DNA from: Clostridia bacterium
Lineage (GTDB): Bacteria; Bacillota; Clostridia; Christensenellales; Aristaeellaceae
NCBI GenBank assembly: GCA_017433405.1
Contig: JAFRHH010000057.1
Location: 1 to 44,041 of the forward strand
Length of the DNA stretch: 44,041 nucleotides
Direction of reading: 5' to 3'
Each line of letters opens with the position of its first letter. Position 1 is the stretch's first letter. The translations under genes were made by a program, and so were the position numbers. This document shows, in pieces, positions 16,807 to 24,980 of this stretch. Below the pieces are notes generated by a model. The model made no database searches. It saw only the letters and a list, made by a program, of their open reading frames with translations, and had not been told where the DNA came from.

Positions 16807-16902
16807 TTCTGATCCGGTCGGGTCAGAACGGAAATGAGGCCTGGCCTGACCCTGCTGGGTCAGAGCGGGAAACAGGGGTTGGTCCTGATCCGGTCGGATC
16901 AG
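16807..16902 (+). promoter_or_regulatory. Three tandem palindromes before mscL
   Basis: Palindromes lie at 16807-16828, 16846-16863 and 16885-16902. Each has the form CTGAYCC-N4-GGRTCAG (the third is a perfect CTGATCC-GGTC-GGATCAG). Centres are about 37-39 bp apart. They fill most of the gap between the previous stop and the mscL SD. They could be hairpins in the mRNA leader or repeated operator sites. No T-run follows, so these are not ordinary terminators. Confidence 0.75.
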
Positions 16903-16938
16903 AGCAATAATAAGGAGTCAGAGAGGAAGGAAAACAGG

Positions 16939-17331
16939 ATGAAGAAGTTTCTGAACGAGTTCAAAGAGTTTGCTGTCAAGGGCAACGCGATCGATATGGC
17001 GATCGGCGTTGTGATCGGCGCCGCCTTCGGTAAAGTGGTTACCGCGATTATTGATATTTTCCTGACGCCCCTCCTGGAGGCGCTTCCGAAGCTGGAGAAC
17101 GGCGGAACGGGCTTCGTCGGCAGCCTGGTTTCCTTCTGCGGCGTGCTGGTGGAGTTCATCCTGACGGCGCTGGTGCTCTTCATGATCGTGAAGGCGATCA
17201 ACAAGGCGAAGGGCCTGAAGAAAAAGGAAACCAAGCCCGCCGCCCCGACCACCAAGGTCTGCCCCTTCTGCAAGACTGAAATCGATATCAACGCGACCCG
17301 CTGCCCGCACTGCACCAGTGAGCTGAAGTGA
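16939..17331 (+). CDS. mscL: Large-conductance mechanosensitive channel with C-terminal zinc ribbon
   Basis: This 130-residue MscL has the N-terminal amphipathic helix, TM1 (about 14-45, contains GNAIDMAIGVVIGAAFGKVV) and TM2 (about 65-90). The channel opens under membrane tension during hypo-osmotic shock. The usual C-terminal helical bundle is followed or replaced by a zinc ribbon with Cys108, Cys111, Cys122 and Cys125 (CPFC and CPHC knuckles). The ATG at 16939 follows GAGAGGAAGG. The leader holds three palindromes. The pduL gene begins 14 bp after the stop, probably in the same transcript. Confidence 0.94.
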   Translation: MKKFLNEFKEFAVKGNAIDMAIGVVIGAAFGKVVTAIIDIFLTPLLEALPKLENGGTGFVGSLVSFCGVLVEFILTALVLFMIVKAINKAKGLKKKETKPAAPTTKVCPFCKTEIDINATRCPHCTSELK

Positions 17332-17345
17332 AGGAAGGTAATCTG

Positions 17346-17918
17346 ATGAAAAAAATTCTGGTTGAAACGTCCGCCCGCCATGTTCATGTAACGAAGGAAG
17401 ATCTGGAAACCCTTTTCGGCGTCGGCCATGAGCTGACGGTAAAGAGCATGCTGTCCCAGCCTGGCCAGTTCGCCAGCGAGGAACAGGTGGATATCGTCGG
17501 CCCCAAGAATACCCTGAAGCGGGTCCGCATCCTCGGGCCGGTTCGTTCGGCGACTCAGGTGGAGCTTTCCCTGACCGACGCCAGATCCATCGGCGTGACG
17601 GCGCCGATCCGTGAATCCGGCGACGTGGCCGGCTCCGGCGTCTGCAAGCTGGTGGGCCCCTGCGGCGAGGTGGAGCTGAAGGAAGGCGTGATCGCGGCGA
17701 AGCGTCATATCCATATGACCCCCGCGGATGCCGAGGAGTTCGGCGTCAGGGATAAGGACGAAGTCTGCGTGAAGATCGAGTCCGCCGGCCGTTCCCTGAT
17801 CTTTGGGGACGTGGTGGTCCGGGTGAGCGAAAAGTTCTCCCTGGCGATGCATATTGATACGGACGAGAGCAACGCCGCCTGCGCCGTAAACGGAACCATG
17901 GGCGAACTGATCAAATAA
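17346..17918 (+). CDS. pduL: PduL-type phosphate acyltransferase
   Basis: This 190-residue protein has the two PduL half-domains with their metal-binding histidines (SARHVHVT at the N-terminus; AKRHIHMT near residue 120). PduL exchanges CoA and phosphate on acetyl or propionyl groups and replaces Pta in many anaerobes. There is no N-terminal microcompartment-targeting extension and no shell gene nearby, so a cytosolic role in acetate metabolism is likely. No ackA is adjacent. The ATG at 17346 follows AAGGAAGG. It is followed by a REP-like palindrome and a terminator. Confidence 0.93.
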   Translation: MKKILVETSARHVHVTKEDLETLFGVGHELTVKSMLSQPGQFASEEQVDIVGPKNTLKRVRILGPVRSATQVELSLTDARSIGVTAPIRESGDVAGSGVCKLVGPCGEVELKEGVIAAKRHIHMTPADAEEFGVRDKDEVCVKIESAGRSLIFGDVVVRVSEKFSLAMHIDTDESNAACAVNGTMGELIK

Positions 17919-17945
17919 CCCGAAGCACGAGATTGGAACGTAGAA

Positions 17946-17976
17946 CCGGAACGAGGGGACTGTCCCCGCATTCCGG
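17946..17976. repeat. REP-like palindrome (GGGGAC family)
   Basis: CCGGAA-c-G-a-GGGGAC-t-GTCCCC-g-C-a-TTCCGG, 28 bp after the pduL stop and before the terminator. Confidence 0.8.
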
Positions 17977-17999
17977 AGCATTAGTCTCTCAGCAAGAAA

Positions 18000-18045
18000 A
18001 ACCGGGAAGCCGGGGAAAACTGATTCCCCAACCTCCCGGTTTTTT
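18000..18045 (+). terminator. Rho-independent terminator after pduL
   Basis: AACCGGGA...TCCCGGTT with an inner GGGGAA/TTCCCC pair and six T at the end. It separates pduL from the convergent metK. Confidence 0.85.
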
Positions 18046-18091
18046 CGTTCGGTATGGCTGGCTGGAACGGCTTGGGAGCGCTGCGTTCTCT

Positions 18092-19264
18092 TTATCCAAG
18101 CGCCTTTTTCAGCTCCTCCGTTCGGTTCTCCTGCTCCCAGGGCAGGTCGATATCCGTCCGTCCGAAATGGCCGTAGGCCGCGGTCTGCCGGTAGATCGGC
18201 CGCCGGAGAGCCAGATCCCGGATGATGGCCGCCGGGCGGAAATCAAAGACCTTCCGGACCGCCTCCGCGATGGCCTCGTCGTCCCGGATGCCCGTTCCGA
18301 AGGTATCCACGAGGACGGAAACCGGCTCCGCTACGCCGATGGCGTAGGCCAGCTGAATCTGGCAGCGGTCCGCCAGCCCGGCGGCGACGACGTTCCGGGC
18401 GGCCCAGCGGGCGGCGTAGGCCGCGCTGCGGTCTACCTTGGTCGGATCCTTGCCGCTGAAGCAGCCGCCGCCGTGGGGGGCGTATCCGCCGTAGGTGTCG
18501 ACGATGATCTTCCGGCCGGTCAGTCCCGTGTCGCCGGCGGGTCCGCCGATGACGAAGCGTCCGGTGGGATTGATCAGAATTCGGGTCTCCCTGGTGAACA
18601 GCTCCGGCGGAATCACGGGGATGATGACGTTCTCTAAAATCCCCTCGGTAATCTTCTCCTGGGAGACCTCCGCGGCGTGCTGGGCGGAGATAACGACGGT
18701 ATCCACCGCGACGGGCCTGCCGTCCTCGTAGGCGACGGTGACCTGGGTCTTTCCGTCCGGATACAGGAAGGGAAGCGTCCCATCCTTCCGCACCCGGGTC
18801 AGCCGCAGCGCCAGCCGGTGGCTCAGGGCGATGGGCAGGGGCATCTTTTCCGGAGTTTCGGTACAGGCGTATCCGAACATCATGCCCTGGTCGCCGGCGC
18901 CGGTATCGGCCACGTCGGCCTCGCTCCTGGTTTCGAGAGCGTTGTTGACGCCCATGGCGATATCGGGGCTCTGCTCGTGGATCGCCGTCATGACGGCGCA
19001 GGTATGCCCGTTAAAGGATTTCTCCGGCGCGTCGTAGCCGACCTCCAGGACGGTCTTCCGGACGATGCTGGCGATATCCACATAGGTGTTGGTGGTGATC
19101 TCGCCCATGACCGTGATCATGCCGGTGGTCGCGAAGGTTTCGCAGGCGACCCGGGCCTGGGGATCCTCCTGCAGGATGGCGTCAAGCACCGCGTCGGAAA
19201 TCTGGTCGCAGAGCTTGTCCGGATGGCCTTCGGTGACGGATTCTGAGGTAAAGAGTCTGCGCAT
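18092..19264 (-). CDS. metK: S-adenosylmethionine synthetase
   Basis: This 390-residue protein is the normal length for MetK. Motifs visible: [13 protein letters not shown] at the N-terminus, [12 protein letters not shown] (methionine/ATP site), [18 protein letters not shown] (phosphate-binding region). It makes S-adenosylmethionine from methionine and ATP. The ATG at 19264 follows AAAGGGGAAC. It is transcribed alone from a strong promoter through a SAM-I riboswitch with a terminator, so synthesis is shut off by its product. Confidence 0.97.
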   Translation of the reverse strand: MRRLFTSESVTEGHPDKLCDQISDAVLDAILQEDPQARVACETFATTGMITVMGEITTNTYVDIASIVRKTVLEVGYDAPEKSFNGHTCAVMTAIHEQSPDIAMGVNNALETRSEADVADTGAGDQGMMFGYACTETPEKMPLPIALSHRLALRLTRVRKDGTLPFLYPDGKTQVTVAYEDGRPVAVDTVVISAQHAAEVSQEKITEGILENVIIPVIPPELFTRETRILINPTGRFVIGGPAGDTGLTGRKIIVDTYGGYAPHGGGCFSGKDPTKVDRSAAYAARWAARNVVAAGLADRCQIQLAYAIGVAEPVSVLVDTFGTGIRDDEAIAEAVRKVFDFRPAAIIRDLALRRPIYRQTAAYGHFGRTDIDLPWEQENRTEELKKALG

Positions 19265-19297
19265 TGGAATGGGTTCCCCTTTCGATCTGAATTTCGC

Positions 19298-19331
19298 AAA
19301 AAAAACGTCTGACCTGCACACCGGCCAGACG
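19298..19331 (-). terminator. Riboswitch-controlled intrinsic terminator before metK
   Basis: On the minus strand, CGTCTGGCC and GGTCAGACG form a stem with loop GGTGTGCA, then eight T (19305-19298). It is the expression platform of the SAM riboswitch. Confidence 0.85.
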
Positions 19332-19352
19332 GATTCAATCATGATCGTGATT

Positions 19353-19471
19353 GCCCTTATCTGTCAACGCCTTCCTGATCGGAGGTGTGCGCGTTGCGGG
19401 AATTGGCACCATGCGGTTCCGCCGGTTGCCGTGACGTCATCAGGCCCGTCCCTCGGTCACTCGTGATAAGG
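19353..19471 (-). promoter_or_regulatory. SAM-I (S-box) riboswitch
   Basis: The minus strand shows the conserved S-box blocks in order: CCTTATC (P1 5' side), GAGGGACGGGCC, TGATGACGTCACGGCAACC, GGTGCCAATTCC and GATAAGGGCA (P1 3' side). Binding of SAM stabilises P1 and favours the downstream terminator at 19298-19331. It lies directly in front of metK, the classical context. Confidence 0.95.
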
Positions 19472-19483
19472 TTTGCAGAAATT

Positions 19484-19512
19484 ATAATAGAGAATAAATC
19501 CCTTCTTGTCAA
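19484..19512 (-). promoter_or_regulatory. metK promoter
   Basis: On the minus strand TTGACA (19512-19507), a 17-bp spacer, TATTAT (19489-19484). Transcription would start just before the riboswitch P1. Confidence 0.8.
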
Positions 19513-19582
19513 GTTGCTTTTTGACGAGCTTCTCCTTTAATTTTTTCCTTTTGCGTCGCGGCCTGCGGCCAATGGGGAAATG

Positions 19583-19900
19583 TCAGTCCGGGACGGTTTC
19601 GGATACGGATACGGTCACAGAGAGTGTGGAGACGATTGAGACCCATGAGATAAGGGCCGTGCAGGAGGTTCCGCCGGCGATTTTGCCCAGCTCCTCCTCC
19701 GAGACATCCTCGTTCAGCCGGCTGATCTCCCTGACCTGCTCGGGGCTGACGTCATAGCCCAGCTCCCTGGCGGCCTTGCTGACAGCGGCGAAGCTGTCCT
19801 TCTCCCCGGCGTCCTGCGCGGCCTTGATCTTCTCGCGCATCTGGTCGACAAATTCCTTGTCGCTGCGCATTCTTTCGATGTAGTCTTTGGCTGTTTTCAT
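19583..19900 (-). CDS. Nif11-type RiPP precursor peptide
   Basis: This 105-residue protein has a Nif11-like leader (residues 1-77: AKDYIERMRSDKEF..., then SEEELGKIAGG) ending in a double glycine at 76-77, the usual cleavage site for a peptidase-containing exporter. The predicted core (78-105) has 28 residues: 12 Ser/Thr, six Val, one Trp and a single Cys (Cys80), with an alternating Ser/Thr-Val pattern. The ATG at 19900 follows GAAGGAGG. No lanthionine synthetase, cyclodehydratase, radical SAM maturase or peptidase-ABC exporter is within the window, so it is an orphan precursor, or modified by enzymes encoded elsewhere. The product type is unknown. Confidence 0.8.
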   Translation of the reverse strand: MKTAKDYIERMRSDKEFVDQMREKIKAAQDAGEKDSFAAVSKAARELGYDVSPEQVREISRLNEDVSEEELGKIAGGTSCTALISWVSIVSTLSVTVSVSETVPD

Positions 19901-20079
19901 CTGGGTTTCCTCCTTCAGCATGAGATTATTCCGTTTATTTATACGGAGATAAAAACGATTTGGCAGCAGCTTTTTTCAGCACACGGCCGGTGACCGGGAG
20001 CTGCTTTCAATAGATTCGGTACGATCTGTCCGCTGTCCGGCTTTGGACTGCAGCGAAGATGATTCCCGACAATTCCCGG

Positions 20080-20108
20080 TTGACAACGATCAAACTTGGC
20101 CAGATAAT
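20080..20108 (+). promoter_or_regulatory. Promoter of the sensor-GGDEF gene
   Basis: TTGACA (20080-20085), a 17-bp spacer, GATAAT (20103-20108). The 250-bp region between this gene and the divergent Nif11 precursor also holds an AGCAGCT/AGCTGCT inverted repeat (19965-20005). Confidence 0.75.
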
Positions 20109-20152
20109 AGGGAAAAAGCAAGAAAAACACGGCCGAAGGAGAAAACGGACGG

Positions 20153-22003
20153 ATGGACGGAATGGATCGCAAAATCATAGCAGTCTGTACCTCCTGGGAG
20201 GACGAGGAAAACCTGAACCTGATGATGCTGGAGCTGATCGGGGCGACGGAAGGGACGCCCTATCTTCCGATGTGCGTGACCTTTGACCGGAGCAGTGTCG
20301 AGGCCCGGGGGGAGGAAAGCCTGAATGAATTCATGCAGGCCTTCGAGGTTCCGAATCTGGCCGGCTTCCTGCTGCTGGGGGAGATGATCCGGTCCGACGC
20401 GATCAATCAGCGGCTGATCGACCTGGCGGCCCGGAAAAAGCTGCCGGTGTTTATGCTGGAGCGCCAGTATGATGGCTGTATTAACCTGATGTTTACCTAT
20501 CTCCAGGGCTTCGAGTCCGTCGCCCGCCATATGGTTCAGGATCACGGCTGCCGGGACGTGGTCGTGGTGGCGGGAATCCGGGGGAATCCCTTCTCCGAAG
20601 ACCGGATTACCCTGTGCCGGGAAATCCTGCGGGAAAGCGGGGCGGAGCTTCCGCCGGAGCGGATTATCTACGGCGATTTCTGGGACGAGCCCACCTTCCG
20701 CGCGCTGGACAGTTATTTCGAAGGCGGCGGAAAAATGCCGAAGGCCTTTTTCTGTATCAACGACGCGATGGCGATCGCGGTCTGTATCTATCTGACGCGG
20801 CTGGGCATTCAGGTTCCGGAGGACGTGATGGTCAGCGGTTTTGACGGGATCCTCCCGGGGGAGGAGCATGAGCCCTCGATTACGACGGCCCGACCGGATT
20901 TTCCCGGTATGTTCGGAACGATGCTGGCGCGGATGGACCGGTGGCGGCCGGAAGAAGCCGGGGTGACGGAGCGGATCCCGGTTCCTTTCCGTTTTTTCGC
21001 CCGCCAGTCCTGTGGCTGCGAAGCCTCCGGACGGATTTCCGCGACCCTGAAAATCAGCGACCAGAAGATTACGAATCTGGACTTTACCCGGCATATTCGG
21101 GCCATGGGCCTTTTTATCCGGAAAACCCAGAACATGGATTCCCTGGAGGAGTTTATTCCCTGCCTTTCGCCTCTCTTTTCCGCCTGGCCGAATCCCTACT
21201 ATTTCGCCGCGGTCCTCGGGGAGGACCGGAATCAGGCCAGACCCCTGCTCTACGGCTCCGGAAGGAAGTTTGGAGACGCGCCCGTCCTCCGATGGCGGGA
21301 AAGCCCCGTCCCGGATGTGCATGAGATTCTGTCGAATCCGGAAATCCGGATTCTGATGGTTCAGCTGCTCCAGACCCGGGCGGAAACCATCGGCTATATG
21401 GTTTCCGGAATCAGGCACTGGAGCCTTCGGGAGCAGGAACGGTTTGAGGAAGAGGTGCTGTTTCTCTGCTCGGCGCTCAATACGGTGATTCGGAACCGGC
21501 GCCTGGAGGAGGCCAACCGGGAAATTCTCCGGATGGCGGAGCATGATTATATGACAGGCCTGTATAACCGCCGGGGCTTCCTGCGGGAGCTGGAGCGCCT
21601 CCTGGCCCTGCCGGAGTCCCAGAACCAGACCCTGACCCTCTTTGCCATGGATATGGACCGGCTGAAGGGGATTAACGACCGCTACGGCCACCACGAGGGG
21701 GACGCGGCGATCCGGTGCCTGGCGGAGGGAATCCGTCAGGCGGTGGAAGGGCGGGGAATCTGCGCCCGCTACGGCGGGGACGAGTTCGCCTTTGCCATCC
21801 TGGCCGGGGATGAAAAACCGGATCCGGAAAAGATCCGGACCCGGATCGAAACGACGGCCCGCGCTGTCAGCGGCCAGAAAGCCTATCTGATTTCCGCCAG
21901 CCTGGGCTCCTGCGCCTGCCAGGTCCGGAACCATCCGCCCCTGGACCAGCTGCTGGCCGAATCCGACCGCACCCTTTACGCGGATAAAACCGCCCGGCGA
22001 TAA
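20153..22003 (+). CDS. Cytoplasmic LacI-type sensor fused to a GGDEF diguanylate cyclase
   Basis: The protein has 616 residues. Residues 1 to about 290 resemble the LacI/GalR-type periplasmic-binding fold (Peripla_BP_3), with a PKAFFCINDAMAIAVCIYL and GIQVPEDVMVSGFDG signature, but there is no DNA-binding helix-turn-helix before it. A middle region (about 290-450) with a CGCE cluster follows. Residues about 460-616 are a GGDEF domain with the intact YGGDEF motif at 540-545; no RxxD inhibitory site is visible five residues before it. No signal peptide or membrane segment is seen, so it should bind a small intracellular ligand, possibly a sugar, and make cyclic di-GMP. It is divergent from the Nif11 precursor. 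Confidence 0.8.
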   Translation: MDGMDRKIIAVCTSWEDEENLNLMMLELIGATEGTPYLPMCVTFDRSSVEARGEESLNEFMQAFEVPNLAGFLLLGEMIRSDAINQRLIDLAARKKLPVFMLERQYDGCINLMFTYLQGFESVARHMVQDHGCRDVVVVAGIRGNPFSEDRITLCREILRESGAELPPERIIYGDFWDEPTFRALDSYFEGGGKMPKAFFCINDAMAIAVCIYLTRLGIQVPEDVMVSGFDGILPGEEHEPSITTARPDFPGMFGTMLARMDRWRPEEAGVTERIPVPFRFFARQSCGCEASGRISATLKISDQKITNLDFTRHIRAMGLFIRKTQNMDSLEEFIPCLSPLFSAWPNPYYFAAVLGEDRNQARPLLYGSGRKFGDAPVLRWRESPVPDVHEILSNPEIRILMVQLLQTRAETIGYMVSGIRHWSLREQERFEEEVLFLCSALNTVIRNRRLEEANREILRMAEHDYMTGLYNRRGFLRELERLLALPESQNQTLTLFAMDMDRLKGINDRYGHHEGDAAIRCLAEGIRQAVEGRGICARYGGDEFAFAILAGDEKPDPEKIRTRIETTARAVSGQKAYLISASLGSCACQVRNHPPLDQLLAESDRTLYADKTARR

Positions 22004-22030
22004 TCCGTCCGGCGGCTAATCTCTTACGTG

Positions 22031-22086
22031 AACGTATATGCCGCGAACAGGACGATGGTTTGGCAACCAATTCCGTTCGCGAGTAT
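22031..22086 (+). repeat. 56-bp repeat, copy 1
   Basis: It matches 30872-30927 at 53 of 56 positions by eye. It contains a perfect inverted repeat GCGAAC...GTTCGC around a GGACGATGGTTTGGCA core. It is directly before the SD of the glutaredoxin-like gene, so it would be part of that leader. Confidence 0.85.
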
Positions 22087-22107
22087 GAAGAGAGGAGTTT
22101 GAGAAAA

Positions 22108-22419
22108 ATGATTAAAATCTATGGAATGCCTACCTGCCCGTACTGTGATTATGTCCATGAGCAGATTCAGGGTCGGGAAGACGAATTCGAGTATATCAAC
22201 ATAGGTGAGAACATTCGGAACATGAGCGCTTTCACGAGGCTGCGGGACACATCCCCTGCCTTTGAACGCTGCAAGGCGGTCGGGGACGTAGGTATTCCCG
22301 CTTTCGTGTTTGAGGACGGCAGGGTATCCGTTGACCCGGCGGACGCGGGCCTGGTTGAATACGGTTCCGTGGGAGCCTGTTCCATCGGGGATCATAAAAA
22401 CGGAAGAAAAGGCTGCTGA
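22108..22419 (+). CDS. Glutaredoxin-like protein
   Basis: This 103-residue thioredoxin-fold protein has the dithiol motif CPYC near the N-terminus (MPTCPYCDYV) and a VGIPAFVFEDGR segment with the cis-Pro typical of glutaredoxins. It carries an extra C-terminal Cys. It is likely a cytoplasmic thiol-disulfide exchange protein. The ATG at 22108 lies about 10 nt after GAGGAG; an in-frame TTG at 22099 overlaps the SD. It is followed 2 bp later by the UvrA-like gene, so the two are co-transcribed. Base composition here looks lower in GC than the flanks. Confidence 0.8.
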   Translation: MIKIYGMPTCPYCDYVHEQIQGREDEFEYINIGENIRNMSAFTRLRDTSPAFERCKAVGDVGIPAFVFEDGRVSVDPADAGLVEYGSVGACSIGDHKNGRKGC

Positions 22420-22421
22420 TA

Positions 22422-24905
22422 ATGGATAAACCGAAGAATATTGAAGTCAGGGGAGCGCGCGTCCATAATCTGAAAAACATTGATGTGAATATTCCGCTTC
22501 ATGAAATTGTCGGCATTGCGGGCGTGTCCGGGTCGGGGAAATCGTCCCTGGCCCTGGGCGTGCTCTACGCGGAAGGATCGCGAAGATATCTGGAATCCCT
22601 ATCGACTTATACCAGGAGACGGATGACGCAGGCGGGCAGGGCGGATGTGGACGAGGTTCTGTATGTTCCCGCTTCCCTGGCGCTGCATCAGCGGCCCGGC
22701 GTGCCGGGAATACGTTCGACCTTCGGGACAGGCACGGAACTGCTGAACAGCCTGCGGCTGATGTTTTCACGCCTTGCGTCCCACCGCTGCCCAAACGGAC
22801 ACTATGTGAAGCCCGGATTTCAGGTGGCGCTGATGCAGGAGCTCGTTTGCCCGGAATGCGGCGAACGCTTTTACGGTCCCGGGGCGGAGGAGCTGGCCTT
22901 TAATTCGCAGGGGGCCTGCAAATGCTGCGGAGGGACGGGCACCGTTCGGACGGTGGATCGCGGCACCCTGGTTCCGGATGAGAGCCTTTCCATTGATGAC
23001 GGGGCGGTCGCTCCCTGGAATTCCCTGATGTGGTCCCTGATGACGGACGTCTGCAGGGCCATGGGCGTACGGACGGATATTCCGTTTAAGGACCTGACGG
23101 AACGGGAAAAAGAGATTGTCTTTGACGGCCCCATGGAAAAGAAGCATATCTTCTACCGCCCGAAAAAGGCGGACACCGCCACCGCCGGCGAAATGGATTT
23201 TACCTATTACAGCGCGACGGCAACGGTTCTGAACGCGCTGAACAAGGTCAGGGACGAAAAAGGCATGAAGCGGGTGGAAAAGTTCCTGAAGGAGGACGTC
23301 TGCCCCGAATGCCATGGTACACGCCTGTCGAAGGAAGCCAGAGCGCCGAAGCTGATGGGGATCACGCTCGATCAGGCCTGCGAGATGACGCTGAAAAACT
23401 CGGTTGAATGGGTCAGACGCGTCCCGGATTCCCTGCCGGAAGAAATGCGGCCGATGGCGCGGAACATCTGCGAGTCCTACCTGGAAATCGCGGCCCGGCT
23501 GCTGGACCTGGGACTGGGATATCTTTCTCTGGACAGAGCGTCCTCGACCCTGTCCACCGGAGAGAGGCAGCGGATGCAGCTGGCCCGCGCGGTCCGCAAC
23601 CGGACAACCGGCGTTCTCTATGTTCTGGATGAGCCTTCCATCGGATTGCACCCGGCCAATATTGTCGGGCTGAACGGCGTGATGCACGATCTGGTCCGGG
23701 ACGGGAACTCCGTGCTGCTGGTGGACCATGATACCCGGATTCTGAAGGAATCCGACTGGATCATTGAGATGGGGCCGGAGGCCGGAAAAAACGGCGGAAC
23801 CGTCATCGCGGAAGGAACCGTTGGGCAGATTGAAGAAAGTGAAAGTTCCGTGATCGGCCGGTATCTTTCCGGAAAGCAGGCACCGGTCCGGAAACGCACC
23901 GGAAAGGAACTGTTTGCGGGCGGAGAGATCCGCATGGAAACGGACCGGATCCATACGGTCAGGCCCCTGTCCGTCCGGATTCCGAAAAACACGCTGACGG
24001 TGGTGACCGGGGTATCGGGATCGGGGAAGACCACGCTGATCCTGGAAAGCCTCGTTCCGGCCCTGGAGGCGCTCTGCGATGGCAAAAAGATGCCGGAGCA
24101 TGTCAGGAAGATCGAGGCGGAGGGGATTCAGCATGTAAAGCTGATCGACGCGACGCCAATCGGGATCAATGTCCGTTCCACGGTGGCCACCTACGCGAAC
24201 GTCCATGACGAGCTTCGGAAGATCTTTGCGGGAACCGGATCAGCAAAGCAGCTTGGATATAAGGCCGGAGACTTTTCCTATAATACGGGATCACTCCGCT
24301 GCCCGGTCTGCGATGGTACGGGACAGATCGCGCTGGACGTTCAGTTCCTTCCGGATGTGGAGATCATCTGCCCGGAATGCCGCGGGTCACGATACAAAAA
24401 AGACGCAAAAAAAGTATGCTGGCAAAACAGGGCGGGTGAGCAGCGCTCGCTGCCTGAGCTGATGGAGATGGACGTCAGTACCGCGCTTGATTTCTGCCGG
24501 GAAATGAAAACGGTGAAACCAAGGCTGGAAATCCTGCGGGATCTTGGGCTCGGCTATCTGACGCTTGGCGAAGAAACGCCGGGACTGTCCGGAGGGGAGG
24601 CGCAGCGGCTGAAGCTTGCCTCTGAAATGGGAAGGCAGCAGGACGACGCTGTTTTCGTCTTTGATGAGCCGACCATCGGACTGCATCCGAAGGATGTGGA
24701 AACCCTGCTGAACGTTTTTCAGACGCTGATTGATCATGGCGCAACCGTTATTGTGATCGAGCATGACCTGGATGTTATCCGCGCTGCTGACTATATGATT
24801 GACATGGGGCCTGAAGGCGGGGAAGACGGAGGGAGAATCGTGGCCTCCGGTACACCGGATGAAATCAGGGCCTGCAAAGCAAGCATCACCGGCAGATACA
24901 TATAA
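22422..24905 (+). CDS. UvrA2-like ABC excinuclease paralogue lacking the UvrB-binding domain
   Basis: This 827-residue protein has two ABC ATPase modules: Walker A at about 34-41 (GVSGSGKS) and about 530 (GVSGSGKTT), signatures LSTGERQR and LSGGEAQR, and Walker B segments ending DEPSIGLHP and DEPTIGLHP. Zinc-knuckle CPxC pairs are present. Standard UvrA is about 940 residues; here the first zinc motif follows the first ATPase half almost directly, where the UvrB-interacting domain should be. This matches the UvrA2/DrrC group associated with resistance to DNA-binding drugs rather than normal repair. It is operonic with the glutaredoxin-like gene. Its more A/T-rich third positions suggest transfer, judged only by eye. 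Confidence 0.85.
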   Translation: MDKPKNIEVRGARVHNLKNIDVNIPLHEIVGIAGVSGSGKSSLALGVLYAEGSRRYLESLSTYTRRRMTQAGRADVDEVLYVPASLALHQRPGVPGIRSTFGTGTELLNSLRLMFSRLASHRCPNGHYVKPGFQVALMQELVCPECGERFYGPGAEELAFNSQGACKCCGGTGTVRTVDRGTLVPDESLSIDDGAVAPWNSLMWSLMTDVCRAMGVRTDIPFKDLTEREKEIVFDGPMEKKHIFYRPKKADTATAGEMDFTYYSATATVLNALNKVRDEKGMKRVEKFLKEDVCPECHGTRLSKEARAPKLMGITLDQACEMTLKNSVEWVRRVPDSLPEEMRPMARNICESYLEIAARLLDLGLGYLSLDRASSTLSTGERQRMQLARAVRNRTTGVLYVLDEPSIGLHPANIVGLNGVMHDLVRDGNSVLLVDHDTRILKESDWIIEMGPEAGKNGGTVIAEGTVGQIEESESSVIGRYLSGKQAPVRKRTGKELFAGGEIRMETDRIHTVRPLSVRIPKNTLTVVTGVSGSGKTTLILESLVPALEALCDGKKMPEHVRKIEAEGIQHVKLIDATPIGINVRSTVATYANVHDELRKIFAGTGSAKQLGYKAGDFSYNTGSLRCPVCDGTGQIALDVQFLPDVEIICPECRGSRYKKDAKKVCWQNRAGEQRSLPELMEMDVSTALDFCREMKTVKPRLEILRDLGLGYLTLGEETPGLSGGEAQRLKLASEMGRQQDDAVFVFDEPTIGLHPKDVETLLNVFQTLIDHGATVIVIEHDLDVIRAADYMIDMGPEGGEDGGRIVASGTPDEIRACKASITGRYI

Positions 24906-24922
24906 TGATGTGCGCCGAAGCC

Positions 24923-24951
24923 TTGACGGCCTACTTACCCTGCGGTAGAAT
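24923..24951 (+). promoter_or_regulatory. Promoter of the rrf2-azlC-azlD operon
   Basis: TTGACG (24923-24928), a 17-bp spacer, TAGAAT (24946-24951), 30 bp before the start codon. Confidence 0.8.
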
Positions 24952-24980
24952 GGGTAATCATGAACCGGGGAGGATGACGT

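Noticed and set aside
19965-20005. Terminator between the Nif11 precursor and the GGDEF gene (AGCAGCT/AGCTGCT)
   Set aside because: It lies in a divergent promoter region and no T-run follows the stem in either direction.
22031-24905. A mobile element carrying glutaredoxin and uvrA2
   Set aside because: There is no transposase, integrase or terminal inverted repeat; only one copy of the 56-bp repeat flanks it, the other is 6 kb beyond.
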